NCBI RefSeq assembly: GCF_000684975.1
Contig: NZ_BAXZ01000006.1
Span: forward strand, 62,001-126,000
DNA: 64,000 bases
Source: Paraburkholderia acidipaludis NBRC 101816
GTDB taxonomy: Bacteria; Pseudomonadota; Gammaproteobacteria; Burkholderiales; Burkholderiaceae
Direction of reading: 5' to 3'
The notes under the pieces were generated by a model. The model made no database searches, had not been told where the DNA came from, and saw only the letters and a program-made list of their open reading frames with translations. Position 1 is the stretch's first letter, and the number at the start of each line of letters is the position of its first letter. Positions 35,161 through 43,171 of this stretch are shown here, piece by piece. A program made the translations under genes and the position numbers.

Positions 35161-37041
35161 ATGACCCCATCCACGGCCAGTTCCCCGTCGACGCCTGCTT
35201 ATCGCCCGATACGCACCCCGTTGCGGCGCACGCTTGTCGAGCGGCGCGACGACGGCTGCCTGATTCTGCGTTCGGAGCACCCGCTGCCCGATATTGCGCA
35301 AACGAGCTTTGCCGACTTCATCGAGCATTGGGCCGGGGCACGCGCGGATACGGCGGTGCTCTGCGAGCGGGATAGCGGGGGCGAGTGGCGCTCGCTGTCG
35401 TGGCGGGCGCTGTGGCAGCAGGTGCAGTCGGTTGGCGCCGCGTTGCTGGAGCTCGGGCTGAACCAGGAGCGCCCGCTGATGCTGCTGTCCGGCAATTCGA
35501 TCGAGCAGGCGGTGATCCTGTTCGCGGCGGAGTACGTCGGCATTCCGAGCGCGCCGGTTTCGCCGGCCTATTCGACGCTCAGCAAGGACTTCGCGCGGCT
35601 CAAGGGCGTGCGCGATCTCGTGCCGCCCGCCGCCGTATTCGTTCAGGACGCCGCAGCAGTGGCCCGGGCGCTCACAGCGCTCGAACCTGGCGACGTGCCC
35701 GTGATCGCGGTGAACGGCGCGACGGGCGGCCAACTGGACTGGGCCGCGCTTGCCGCGACGGAATTGACGGGCGCACGCCGCGCGGCTGTCGCGGCCGCGC
35801 ATCGTGCTGTCCGCCCGGATTCCACGCTGCGCGTGCTGTTCACGTCCGGCTCGACCGGCGTGCCCAAGGGCGTGAACCTCACTTACCGCAACGTGAAGGC
35901 AGTGACCGCGTACTTTTCCGAGAACCTGGCGTGGCTGCTCGACATGAAGCCCGTGTTTCTGGACTGGCTGCCGTGGCATCACGGCCTGGGCGGCATCCTG
36001 AATCTGGGCCGCTCGATCCAGTTCGGCGCGACTCACTACATCGACGACGGCCGTCCGCTGCCGGGCATGATCGAGCGTACCGTGCGCAATTTGCGCGAAG
36101 TCGCGCCGACCATCTTCACGAGCGTACCGTCCGCGTGGACCGTGCTGGCGAACGAGATGGAGCGCGATCCCGAGCTGGCGCGCAATCTGTTCTCGAACGC
36201 GAGCTTTTTCGGCTATGGCGGCGCGAGTCTGCCTGCCGACGTGTGGGAACGCATTCAGCGCGTGGCCGTGGCCACGACGGGGCAGCGCATTGCATTCCTT
36301 TCGGGTCTCGCTTGCACGGAGACTTGCGCCGTGGGCACGCATTGCGGCTGGCCTTCCGACACCGTGGGCAACATCGGCGTGCCGGTGCCGGACATGGAAG
36401 TGAAACTGCTGCCGCTCGAAGGCGGCGATGGACGCTACGAAATCCGCATGCGCGGGCCGAGCGTGTTTGGCGGATATGTCAAGCATCCCGAACTAACGGC
36501 AGCCGCGTTCGACGAAGAGGGCTTTTTCCGCCTCGGTGACGCGGTGCGCCTCGCCGACGCCGCGGACCCTTCAAAGGGTCTGCTGTTCGCGGGCCGCGTG
36601 GTCGAGGATTTCAAGCTCGCCAATGGCACGTGGGTGCGTACCGGCGCCGTGCGCCTCGCGCTGCTCGACCGCTGCGCACCGCTTTTGACCGATGCGGTGA
36701 TTTGCGGCCACGACCACGACTATCTGGCCGCGCTCGCGTGGCCGAACGTGGCGGCGTGCCAGCGCCTCGCGCCGGAACTCGCCGGGCTCGATGCGGCGGC
36801 GCTCGCGCAGCATCCGCTCGTGGTGGCGGCGCTGAGCGAACGGTTGCGGCACCCGGGCACGCACGCGGCGAGTCTTGCCGTCGAGCGCCTGATGCTGATG
36901 GCGGAGCCGCCTTCGATGGATGCCAATGAAATCGCGGACAAAGGCTATGTGAACCAGGCTGTGACGCGAGCACGCCGTGCGCATTTGGTCGAGGCGCTTT
37001 ATCGAAGCGAGCCCATGACACACGTTGCGTGTGCGCGATGA
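35161..37041 (+). CDS. Feruloyl-CoA synthase-like acyl-CoA ligase
   Basis: 626 residues with AGGAGA before ATG 35161. The phosphate-binding motif LFTSGSTGVPKG lies at about 227. WLPWHHGLGG and FLSGLACTETCAVG follow, and the ligase end EIADKGYVNQAVTRARR carries the conserved Lys of feruloyl-CoA synthases in place of the usual GK motif. The length (over 600) also fits that group. It would convert a phenylpropenoic or other bulky acid to its CoA thioester. No feruloyl-CoA hydratase/lyase or vanillin dehydrogenase is adjacent, so the substrate is probably not simply ferulate. Confidence 0.85.
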   Translation: MTPSTASSPSTPAYRPIRTPLRRTLVERRDDGCLILRSEHPLPDIAQTSFADFIEHWAGARADTAVLCERDSGGEWRSLSWRALWQQVQSVGAALLELGLNQERPLMLLSGNSIEQAVILFAAEYVGIPSAPVSPAYSTLSKDFARLKGVRDLVPPAAVFVQDAAAVARALTALEPGDVPVIAVNGATGGQLDWAALAATELTGARRAAVAAAHRAVRPDSTLRVLFTSGSTGVPKGVNLTYRNVKAVTAYFSENLAWLLDMKPVFLDWLPWHHGLGGILNLGRSIQFGATHYIDDGRPLPGMIERTVRNLREVAPTIFTSVPSAWTVLANEMERDPELARNLFSNASFFGYGGASLPADVWERIQRVAVATTGQRIAFLSGLACTETCAVGTHCGWPSDTVGNIGVPVPDMEVKLLPLEGGDGRYEIRMRGPSVFGGYVKHPELTAAAFDEEGFFRLGDAVRLADAADPSKGLLFAGRVVEDFKLANGTWVRTGAVRLALLDRCAPLLTDAVICGHDHDYLAALAWPNVAACQRLAPELAGLDAAALAQHPLVVAALSERLRHPGTHAASLAVERLMLMAEPPSMDANEIADKGYVNQAVTRARRAHLVEALYRSEPMTHVACAR

Positions 37042-37060
37042 TCTGAAGTGCGGTAAAGGA

Positions 37061-37095
37061 AAAGGGTTGCGCTCTCGATGAGGGCGCAACCCTTT
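37061..37095. terminator. Intrinsic terminator after the ligase gene
   Basis: AAAGGGTTGCGC (37061-37072) pairs with GCGCAACCCTTT (37084-37095), followed by further T. It lies 20 bases after the ligase stop and can serve the convergent thiolase gene too. Confidence 0.85.
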
Positions 37096-37155
37096 TTGCT
37101 GCGGCCGCGGGCTCGGTGAAGCTGAGCCGGATCTTCGCGGCCGTTGCCGAAACGA

Positions 37156-38343
37156 TCAGTTCTTGCCGTAAAGCGTGACCACGCAAGCGCCGCCCAGGCC
37201 GATGTTATGCTGGAGCGCCAGATTCACGCCTTCCACCTGGCGCTTGTCGGCGGTGCCGCGCAGCTGATGGGTCAGCTCGTAGCACTGCGCGAGACCCGTT
37301 GCGCCGAGCGGATGCCCCTTCGAAAGCAGGCCGCCGGACGGATTCGTGACAACGCGGCCGCCGTAGGTGTTGTCGCCGTTCATCACGAACTTCTCGGCTT
37401 CTCCGGTGGGGCAGAAGCCAAGCGCTTCATAGGTCAGCAGTTCGTTGTGCGCGAAACAGTCATGCAGTTCGCACACGCGAATATCCTCCGGGCCAACGCC
37501 CGCGTCTTCATAGACCTTGCGTGCGGCGGCGCTCGCCATGTGGCTGCCCACGTAGCTGATCATCGAGGGCGGGTCATAGGACTCGGCGGGGTCTGTCGTG
37601 ATGGCTTGCGCGAGGATCACGACGTCGCTGCGCAGGCCGTGCTTCTTCGCGAACGCTTCCGAAACGACGACGGCGGCGGCAGCGCCGCAGGTGGGCGGGC
37701 AGGCCATCAGCCGCGTCATCACGCCGGGCCACATCACCTTGTCGGCCATCACGTCTTCCGTCGTCACGACGTTGCGGAACATGGCGAGCGGGTTATTGGC
37801 GGCATGGCGGCTTGCCTTGGCGCGAATCGCGGCAAACGTCTCCATTTTCGTGCCGTAACGCTGCATGTGCTCTCGCCCCGCGCCGCCGAACGCGCGCAAC
37901 GCTTCGGGCATGCCCACGGCGTCCTCCGTGAGCGCGTGCGCCATGGGCATGAAGCGCGCGCGGGTGGGCGGCCGGTCCGGCCAATAGGACCTTAGCGCGC
38001 CGGCTTCCATCTGCTCGAAGCCGAGCGCGAGCGCGCAGTCCACCTCGCCTCGCGCCACGGCCAGGCGCGCGAGATAGAGCGCTGTCGAGCCGGTCGCGCA
38101 GGCATTGTTGACGTTGAACACCGGAATGCCGGTCAGGCCGACCTCGTAAAGCGCGGACTGGCCGGAGGTGGACTGGCCGTATGCGAAGCCGACGTACGCG
38201 TGCTGCACCTGCGCGTAGTCGATACCCGCGTCGGCGAGCGCCAGCCGCGTGGCCTGCGCACCCATGTCCACATAGCTCGGGCTGGTGCCGGGTTTCGTGA
38301 AGGGAATCATGCCGACACCGCAGACATGCACTTTTTCGCTCAT
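37156..38343 (-). CDS. SCP2-type thiolase / lipid-transfer protein (2)
   Basis: 395 residues, the same length as the thiolase at 31650 and near-identical in motif wording. The start reads VHVCGVGMIPFTKPG, the nucleophile is in NVNNACATGSTALYLA, then ELHDCFAHNELLTYEALG and KGHPLGATGLAQCYELT, and the end is LGGACVVTLYGKN. It should cleave a branched or cyclic 3-ketoacyl-CoA. It is the distal gene of a three-gene minus-strand unit with a CoA transferase/racemase (53 bases apart) and an acyl-CoA dehydrogenase. Confidence 0.9.
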   Translation of the reverse strand: MSEKVHVCGVGMIPFTKPGTSPSYVDMGAQATRLALADAGIDYAQVQHAYVGFAYGQSTSGQSALYEVGLTGIPVFNVNNACATGSTALYLARLAVARGEVDCALALGFEQMEAGALRSYWPDRPPTRARFMPMAHALTEDAVGMPEALRAFGGAGREHMQRYGTKMETFAAIRAKASRHAANNPLAMFRNVVTTEDVMADKVMWPGVMTRLMACPPTCGAAAAVVVSEAFAKKHGLRSDVVILAQAITTDPAESYDPPSMISYVGSHMASAAARKVYEDAGVGPEDIRVCELHDCFAHNELLTYEALGFCPTGEAEKFVMNGDNTYGGRVVTNPSGGLLSKGHPLGATGLAQCYELTHQLRGTADKRQVEGVNLALQHNIGLGGACVVTLYGKN

Positions 38344-38396
38344 GGTTTCTCCAGTCTTGATTCGAAGGTCGGTGAGTGGGGGTTAGGGATGGGGGA

Positions 38397-39536
38397 TCAC
38401 GTTCCGTTGTCGGGATGATTCGCAATCCCAAGTTCATCGAGAATCGCGGCGGTATGTTCGCCGCGCTTTGGAATAGGCGGCGGCGTCCAGGCAGGCTCGC
38501 CGACGAATCGTGGCGCGGCGGCCGCCTGCCTGACGCCGTCGCGTTCGACGTAGATTTCGCGGGCGCGGATGTGCGGATGCCGGGCGGCTTCGTCGGGCGA
38601 CAGTACGGGGGCGAAACACGCGTCCGTGCCTTCGAGGAGTTCGCACCATTGCTCGCGGGTCCGTTGCGAAAACAGTTGTGCGAAGCGTTCGCGCAGCGCT
38701 GGCCACGCGTCGGCATCGTACTGGCGGCTGAAGTCCGCGTCGTCCGCGAGACCGAGCTTGTCGAGCAAGATCCGGTAGAACTTCGGTTCGAGCGCTTGCA
38801 CGCTGATCCAGCCACCGTCCGCGCAGCGATACGTCCCGCTCCAGTGCGGTCCGTCGAAGAGGCTCTCGCCGCGCTCGCTTTTCAGGTAGCCGGCTGCGGC
38901 CTGCGCAAGCAGCAGGTTCATCATGTGTGCGCTGCCGTCCACCATGGCCGCGTCGATCACCGCGCCCTGGCCTGTCGTGCGCGCGCGCAGGATCGCGGCG
39001 AGCATGCCGACCGCGAGGTACAACGCGCCGGCGCCGATGTCGCCGAGCAGCGTGGGGGGCGGGCAGGGCGCTTGTCCCGGCGGGCTTGCGTACCAGAGGG
39101 CGCCGGACAGCGCCGTGTAGTTGATGTCGTGCCCGGCTGCCTGAGCGAGCGGCCCGTGCTGACCCCAGCCCGTGATGTGGCCGTAGACGAGGCGCGGATT
39201 GACGGCGAGGCATTGGGCAGGGCCGAGCCCCAGGCGATCGGCGGTGCCGGGCCGCATGCCTTCGATCATGCCGTCGGCGCGGCGCACGATCTGCAAGATC
39301 CGTTCGCGGTCGGCTGCATTCTTGAGGTCGAGCGCGATCGACCGCTTGCCGCGGCGCGCGATGGCATGGCGCTCGCCCACCTTCGGTGCTTCGTCGCCTG
39401 CGGCAGCGTCCGGCGTACCGGCAGGCCGCTCGACCAGTATCACGTCCGCGCCGAGATCCGCGAGCAGCATCCCGCAGAACGGCCCCGGCCCGATGCCGGC
39501 CAGCTCGATGAGGGTAACGCCCGAAAGCGGCTTCAT
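38397..39536 (-). CDS. CaiB/BaiF family protein, alpha-methylacyl-CoA racemase-like
   Basis: 379 residues from ATG 39536. It begins LSGVTLIELAGIGPGPFCGM, the AMACR wording. Residues equivalent to the His/Asp/Glu set of the mycobacterial racemase are present: His in GHDINYTALSG, Asp in LLGDIGAGALYL and Glu in ISVQALEPKFY. That favours a racemase of 2-methylacyl-CoA esters over a simple CoA transferase. Such an enzyme is needed where a methyl-branched chain (isoprenoid or sterol side chain) enters stereospecific beta-oxidation. The stop is 53 bases before the thiolase start. Confidence 0.86.
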   Translation of the reverse strand: MKPLSGVTLIELAGIGPGPFCGMLLADLGADVILVERPAGTPDAAAGDEAPKVGERHAIARRGKRSIALDLKNAADRERILQIVRRADGMIEGMRPGTADRLGLGPAQCLAVNPRLVYGHITGWGQHGPLAQAAGHDINYTALSGALWYASPPGQAPCPPPTLLGDIGAGALYLAVGMLAAILRARTTGQGAVIDAAMVDGSAHMMNLLLAQAAAGYLKSERGESLFDGPHWSGTYRCADGGWISVQALEPKFYRILLDKLGLADDADFSRQYDADAWPALRERFAQLFSQRTREQWCELLEGTDACFAPVLSPDEAARHPHIRAREIYVERDGVRQAAAAPRFVGEPAWTPPPIPKRGEHTAAILDELGIANHPDNGT

Positions 39537-39559
39537 TGCGTGGCTCCCGTGTTCAGGGT

Positions 39560-40786
39560 TCAGGCCGCGAACACGGCGGGATCGATATCCAGACACGGAT
39601 GCAGCGGCATACCGGCCGCGATCTTCGTGAGTGCGGCGCCGATGATGTTCTTGTGGATCTCGCTCGTGCCTTCGCCGATCTGGTTGAATTTCGCATCCCG
39701 CACGAAGCGCTCCAGCGGGTATTCCTTCAGGTAGCCGTTCGCGCCGAGCAGTTGCAGGCAGTCGATCGACACCTTCATGCTCAGGTCGGTCGCGAGCATC
39801 TTGGCGATCGAGCCGTGCAGCGCGACGTCGGCATCGCCGCGGTCGTAGCGGCGCGCAGCCGCATACACGGTGCAGCGCACGGCTTCGATACGCGCGCCCA
39901 TGTCGGCGATCATCCACTGGACGCCCTGGTGGTCGCTGATCGGCTGCCCCTTCACCTGGCGCCGCGACGTGTACTGCGTGGCGATCTGCAGCGCGGCCGT
40001 CATGCGTCCGAGCGCGATAGCCGCGTGACTGATGCGCGCGCGCAGGAGCAGGTCTTGCGCGATCGTCATGCCCACGCCGCGCTCACCCAGTTGCCGCTCC
40101 GGCGGCACGAACACGTCTTCGAAGCGCAACCCGGCAATCGGCAATCCATACCAGCCTAGCTTCGGCACGTCGTCGGACACCGTCAGACCGGCCGACTTCC
40201 GGTCGACCAGATACGACAGCAGATGCCGCGTGCCCGGCGGGCTGTTCGGTTCGCGTGCGATGACAACAAAGTAGTCCGAAACGTTGGCGCGCGTGATGAA
40301 CTTCTTCACGCCGGTGATCCGCACGCCGCCCTCGACCGGGCGCGCGATCGTCTTGAGGTTGCCGAGGTCCGATCCTGCGTGCGGCTCGGTCAGCGCGAAC
40401 GCGCACTGCCGCTCCCCGCTTGCAAGCCGCGGCAGCACCTCGCGCTGCAGCTCCTTGCTGCCGGCCACGATGATCGCGCTGGCCGAGCCGTCGGTGCCGA
40501 CCAGCATCGCGGCCGCCGCGCTGCACGCGCGCGCCAGCTCTTCGACGATGCGCGCGCGCAGCATCATCGTGGCGGCGATGCCGCCGTATTCGCGCGGAAA
40601 GCCGTTCGCGATCAGCCCTTCCCGGCTCAGCAGACGGAAGGTGTCCCAGGCAAACTTGTCTTCGCGGCCGACGCTGTTCGCCTTCGGACCGATTTCCTCG
40701 GTGACCAGTTGGCGGACGCGTTCGAGCACGGCCGATTCCTCGGCATTCAGTTCGACGAATGGATGGTGGTCTGCGCTCAAGGGCAT
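39560..40786 (-). CDS. Acyl-CoA dehydrogenase (MCAD-type catalytic Glu)
   Basis: 408 residues from ATG 40786 with an AGAGGA SD. Motifs: CAFALTEPHAGSDLGNLKT, GVKKFITRANVSDYFVV, RQVKGQPISDHQGVQWMIAD, and FNQIGEGTSEIHKNI, which places Glu at the medium-chain-type catalytic position. It is the first gene of the unit with the racemase and thiolase 2 and lies divergent from the LysR gene. It would desaturate the acyl-CoA substrate of this second module. Confidence 0.9.
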   Translation of the reverse strand: MPLSADHHPFVELNAEESAVLERVRQLVTEEIGPKANSVGREDKFAWDTFRLLSREGLIANGFPREYGGIAATMMLRARIVEELARACSAAAAMLVGTDGSASAIIVAGSKELQREVLPRLASGERQCAFALTEPHAGSDLGNLKTIARPVEGGVRITGVKKFITRANVSDYFVVIAREPNSPPGTRHLLSYLVDRKSAGLTVSDDVPKLGWYGLPIAGLRFEDVFVPPERQLGERGVGMTIAQDLLLRARISHAAIALGRMTAALQIATQYTSRRQVKGQPISDHQGVQWMIADMGARIEAVRCTVYAAARRYDRGDADVALHGSIAKMLATDLSMKVSIDCLQLLGANGYLKEYPLERFVRDAKFNQIGEGTSEIHKNIIGAALTKIAAGMPLHPCLDIDPAVFAA

Positions 40787-41020
40787 GGTGTCCTCTTCGG
40801 TATGGGTTGGCCGGCCCTGCGGGCTCGCTTGATTGAGGTATTGGCTCCATTGAACGTCATTCGCGGGATGCTTTCGATGCGTCGCGATACGCGCATTGCA
40901 CGTGGCTATGCGGGCCGGACATATGGCTGTATGCTCGCGCATGACTTGCCGATTTGCCCCAGCGACTTGCCCCAGCGAGTTGCCCCAACGATTTCACCGA
41001 CTGACGAAGCGGCGCCGAAC
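40787..41020. promoter_or_regulatory. Divergent promoter region, ACAD unit and lysR
   Basis: About 230 bases between divergent starts. ATGCG (40877-40881) and CGCAT (40892-40896) form an interrupted dyad of the kind LysR proteins bind. A 13-base unit (TTGCCCCAGCGAC) is repeated three times at 40954-40992 just before the lysR start. Confidence 0.45.
40954..40992. repeat. 13-bp direct repeat, three copies
   Basis: TTGCCCCAGCGAC, TTGCCCCAGCGAG and TTGCCCCAACGAT occur head to tail, 28 bases before the lysR start. They lie in the presumed 5' leader. Confidence 0.75.
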
Positions 41021-41941
41021 ATGACCTTGCTCGATAGAGACCTGGAGTACTTTCTGGCGATTGCCAGTCATGCGTCGCTCGCCCAGGCCGCCGTGTCGCT
41101 CGACGTGTCGCAGCCCACGCTCAGCCGCTCGATCCAGCGCCTCGAACGTCACTTCGGCGTGCCGCTGCTCGAGCGCACGGCGCTCGGTGTCGAGCCCACC
41201 GAGGCCGGTTCGCGGCTCCTCAAGCGGGCGCAGGTGGCGAAGGTTGCGCTGGACGACATCAGCCGCGAGATCAAGGAACTGGCCGATGGACTCGCCGGCC
41301 ACGCGCGAGTGGCCAGCGGCTACACGCTCTGGCCGCTGGTGTCCGGTGCGCTGGTGCCGCAGCTCAGGATCGAGCGCCCGGTCTCCACGCTCACGCTCGA
41401 TGTGATGATTGCCGACGAGATCTTGCAGGTGGTGGAGGCGGGCGAATACGACTTTGGCGTATGCGTGCTGCCGAGCGAACTGCCCTTCGCGCTGGAGGCT
41501 GAAGAGCTGATGCGCGACGAACTCGTGCCCGTGGTGCGCAAAGGGCATCCGCTGACGGCGCGCGGCGCGACGCTGGCGGAATTGCGCAAGTATCCGTGGA
41601 TCGGCTTTCGCTCGAAGGTGGGGACTTACGACGCTGTTGTCGCGATGTTCAACGAAGAGGGGCTGGCAGCGCCGGAATATGCGGTCGAGACCAGCATCTA
41701 CGAGGTCGCGTTACAGGCGGCGGCACGCTCCGATTTCGTGACGATGGCGCCCAAATGGCTGGCGGGTTGGCGCCCGGGAGGCTTTACTTCGCTGGAGGTG
41801 CTCGATCTGCCGGGCGTGGCGTACCGCCGGCATATCGGTATCGTTACGCGGCGCCATGCTTACCTGGGGCCAATCGCGCAGCGCGCGATGCAGCTCATTC
41901 GGGAAACCTTGTTACAGGTGCAGAGCCGCTCGCAAGAGTAA
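41021..41941 (+). CDS. LysR family transcriptional regulator
   Basis: 306 residues. The N-terminal winged HTH reads LEYFLAIASHASLAQAAVSL, DVSQPTLSRSIQRLE and FGVPLLERTALGVEPTEAG. The C-terminal part (about 90-295) is a periplasmic-binding-protein-like effector domain. It is divergent from the ACAD-racemase-thiolase unit and sits centrally in the catabolic island, so it is the natural local regulator. By family, activation would need a pathway intermediate, often an acyl-CoA or free acid. Which one cannot be told. Confidence 0.9.
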   Translation: MTLLDRDLEYFLAIASHASLAQAAVSLDVSQPTLSRSIQRLERHFGVPLLERTALGVEPTEAGSRLLKRAQVAKVALDDISREIKELADGLAGHARVASGYTLWPLVSGALVPQLRIERPVSTLTLDVMIADEILQVVEAGEYDFGVCVLPSELPFALEAEELMRDELVPVVRKGHPLTARGATLAELRKYPWIGFRSKVGTYDAVVAMFNEEGLAAPEYAVETSIYEVALQAAARSDFVTMAPKWLAGWRPGGFTSLEVLDLPGVAYRRHIGIVTRRHAYLGPIAQRAMQLIRETLLQVQSRSQE

Positions 41942-42009
41942 GCGGCTGATGGAGGCAAAACGTCGCCGCGTGTCCCGGCTTGTGCGGGTTCACGCGGCGG
42001 CGTGAGCCG

Positions 42010-43158
42010 TCACGAGGTCAGCGCCCGCTGCAGAACGGCGACCGAGACGGCGTCATGCGCGTCGCTATTGCCAAACAGCAGATCCGCCACCACCGCGCGC
42101 TTGAAGTAATGACCCACGGCGTACTCCTCCGTCATGCCGATGCCGCCGTGCAACTGGATCGCCTGACCGCACACATACTTCGCCGCGCGCCCGATCAGCG
42201 CCTTCGCCATCGAAACGGTGTGATCGCGCCGGGCCGCATTGTCGTTTTCGATCGACGCGAGCAGCGCATAGAGCATCGAGCGCGCGACTTCCAGCTCGGC
42301 GCTCATGTCGGCAATGCGGTGCTGCAGCGCCTGGAAGCTGCCGATCGGGACTCCGAACTGTCGTCTCACCTTCAGATACTCGGCGGTCATTTCGATGGCC
42401 CTTTCCATGGCGCCCACAAGCTCCGCCCCGAGCGCGGCGACCGCGTGCGCAAGTCCGTGCCGCAGCGCCGGGAGACCGTCGGCGCGCAGGCCGAGCCGCT
42501 GGTCGGCTTGCACGCGGACCTGCGCGAATTCGAGCGCCGATGCGCTACTGCCGTCGTGCAACAGATAAGCGCGTTCGGTCACGCCCGGGGTGCCGGCGTC
42601 CACGACGAAGAGCGCGAGCTGGCCCGGTTTGCCGGCCTCGTGAATGCGCGCTGAGACGATGTATCCGTTCGATCCGCGCGCGCCGAGCACAAGCGATTTG
42701 CGGCCATTGAGCAGATAGTCGTCACCGGAAAGTGTCGCCTGCATCTCGACGACGGCCGGATTGCCGTTCGACGCCGCTTCGCACCAGGCGAGCGCGAAGC
42801 GCGCTTCGCCGCTCGCGAGCGGCGGCAGCCAGCGCGCCTGCTGCTCGGGTGTCGCTGCCGCGGCGAGCGTTTGCGCGGCGAGCACCGCGCAGCCCAGATA
42901 AGGGTCGATCACGAGGCCTCGGCCGAGCTGCTGGGCGATCAGCGCTGTATCGAGCACCGAGCCGCCGAGGCCGCCGCCCGATTCGGGCAATGCGGCCGCG
43001 AGCCAGCCGTTATCGGCGAAACGCTGCCAGTTTTCCGCGCTGCCGCCGCGGCCGGCCTGGACGAGCGCCGTGCGCGCGGCGAACCCATAAGACTTGTCGA
43101 TGAAACGGCGCACGCTGTCCTGAAGGAGCTGCTGCTCGTCGGTAAGAGTGAAGTTCAT
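42010..43158 (-). CDS. Acyl-CoA dehydrogenase family protein (probable subunit of a heteromer, A)
   Basis: 382 residues from ATG 43158. The N-terminal domain is ACAD-like (FTLTDEQQLLQDSVRRFIDK, DDYLLNGRKSLVLGA). The C-terminal helices contain MERAIEMTAEYLKVRRQFGV, PIGSFQALQHRIADM and IQLHGGIGMTEEYAVGHYFK. The site of the usual GTSEI loop reads LFGNSDAH, which is atypical. The next gene encodes another ACAD 13 bases away. Adjacent unlike ACADs often form alpha2-beta2 enzymes in steroid side-chain degradation (ChsE type). This one would be the FadE28/FadE26-like half. Confidence 0.86.
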   Translation of the reverse strand: MNFTLTDEQQLLQDSVRRFIDKSYGFAARTALVQAGRGGSAENWQRFADNGWLAAALPESGGGLGGSVLDTALIAQQLGRGLVIDPYLGCAVLAAQTLAAAATPEQQARWLPPLASGEARFALAWCEAASNGNPAVVEMQATLSGDDYLLNGRKSLVLGARGSNGYIVSARIHEAGKPGQLALFVVDAGTPGVTERAYLLHDGSSASALEFAQVRVQADQRLGLRADGLPALRHGLAHAVAALGAELVGAMERAIEMTAEYLKVRRQFGVPIGSFQALQHRIADMSAELEVARSMLYALLASIENDNAARRDHTVSMAKALIGRAAKYVCGQAIQLHGGIGMTEEYAVGHYFKRAVVADLLFGNSDAHDAVSVAVLQRALTS

Positions 43159-43171
43159 GGCGATATCCGCT

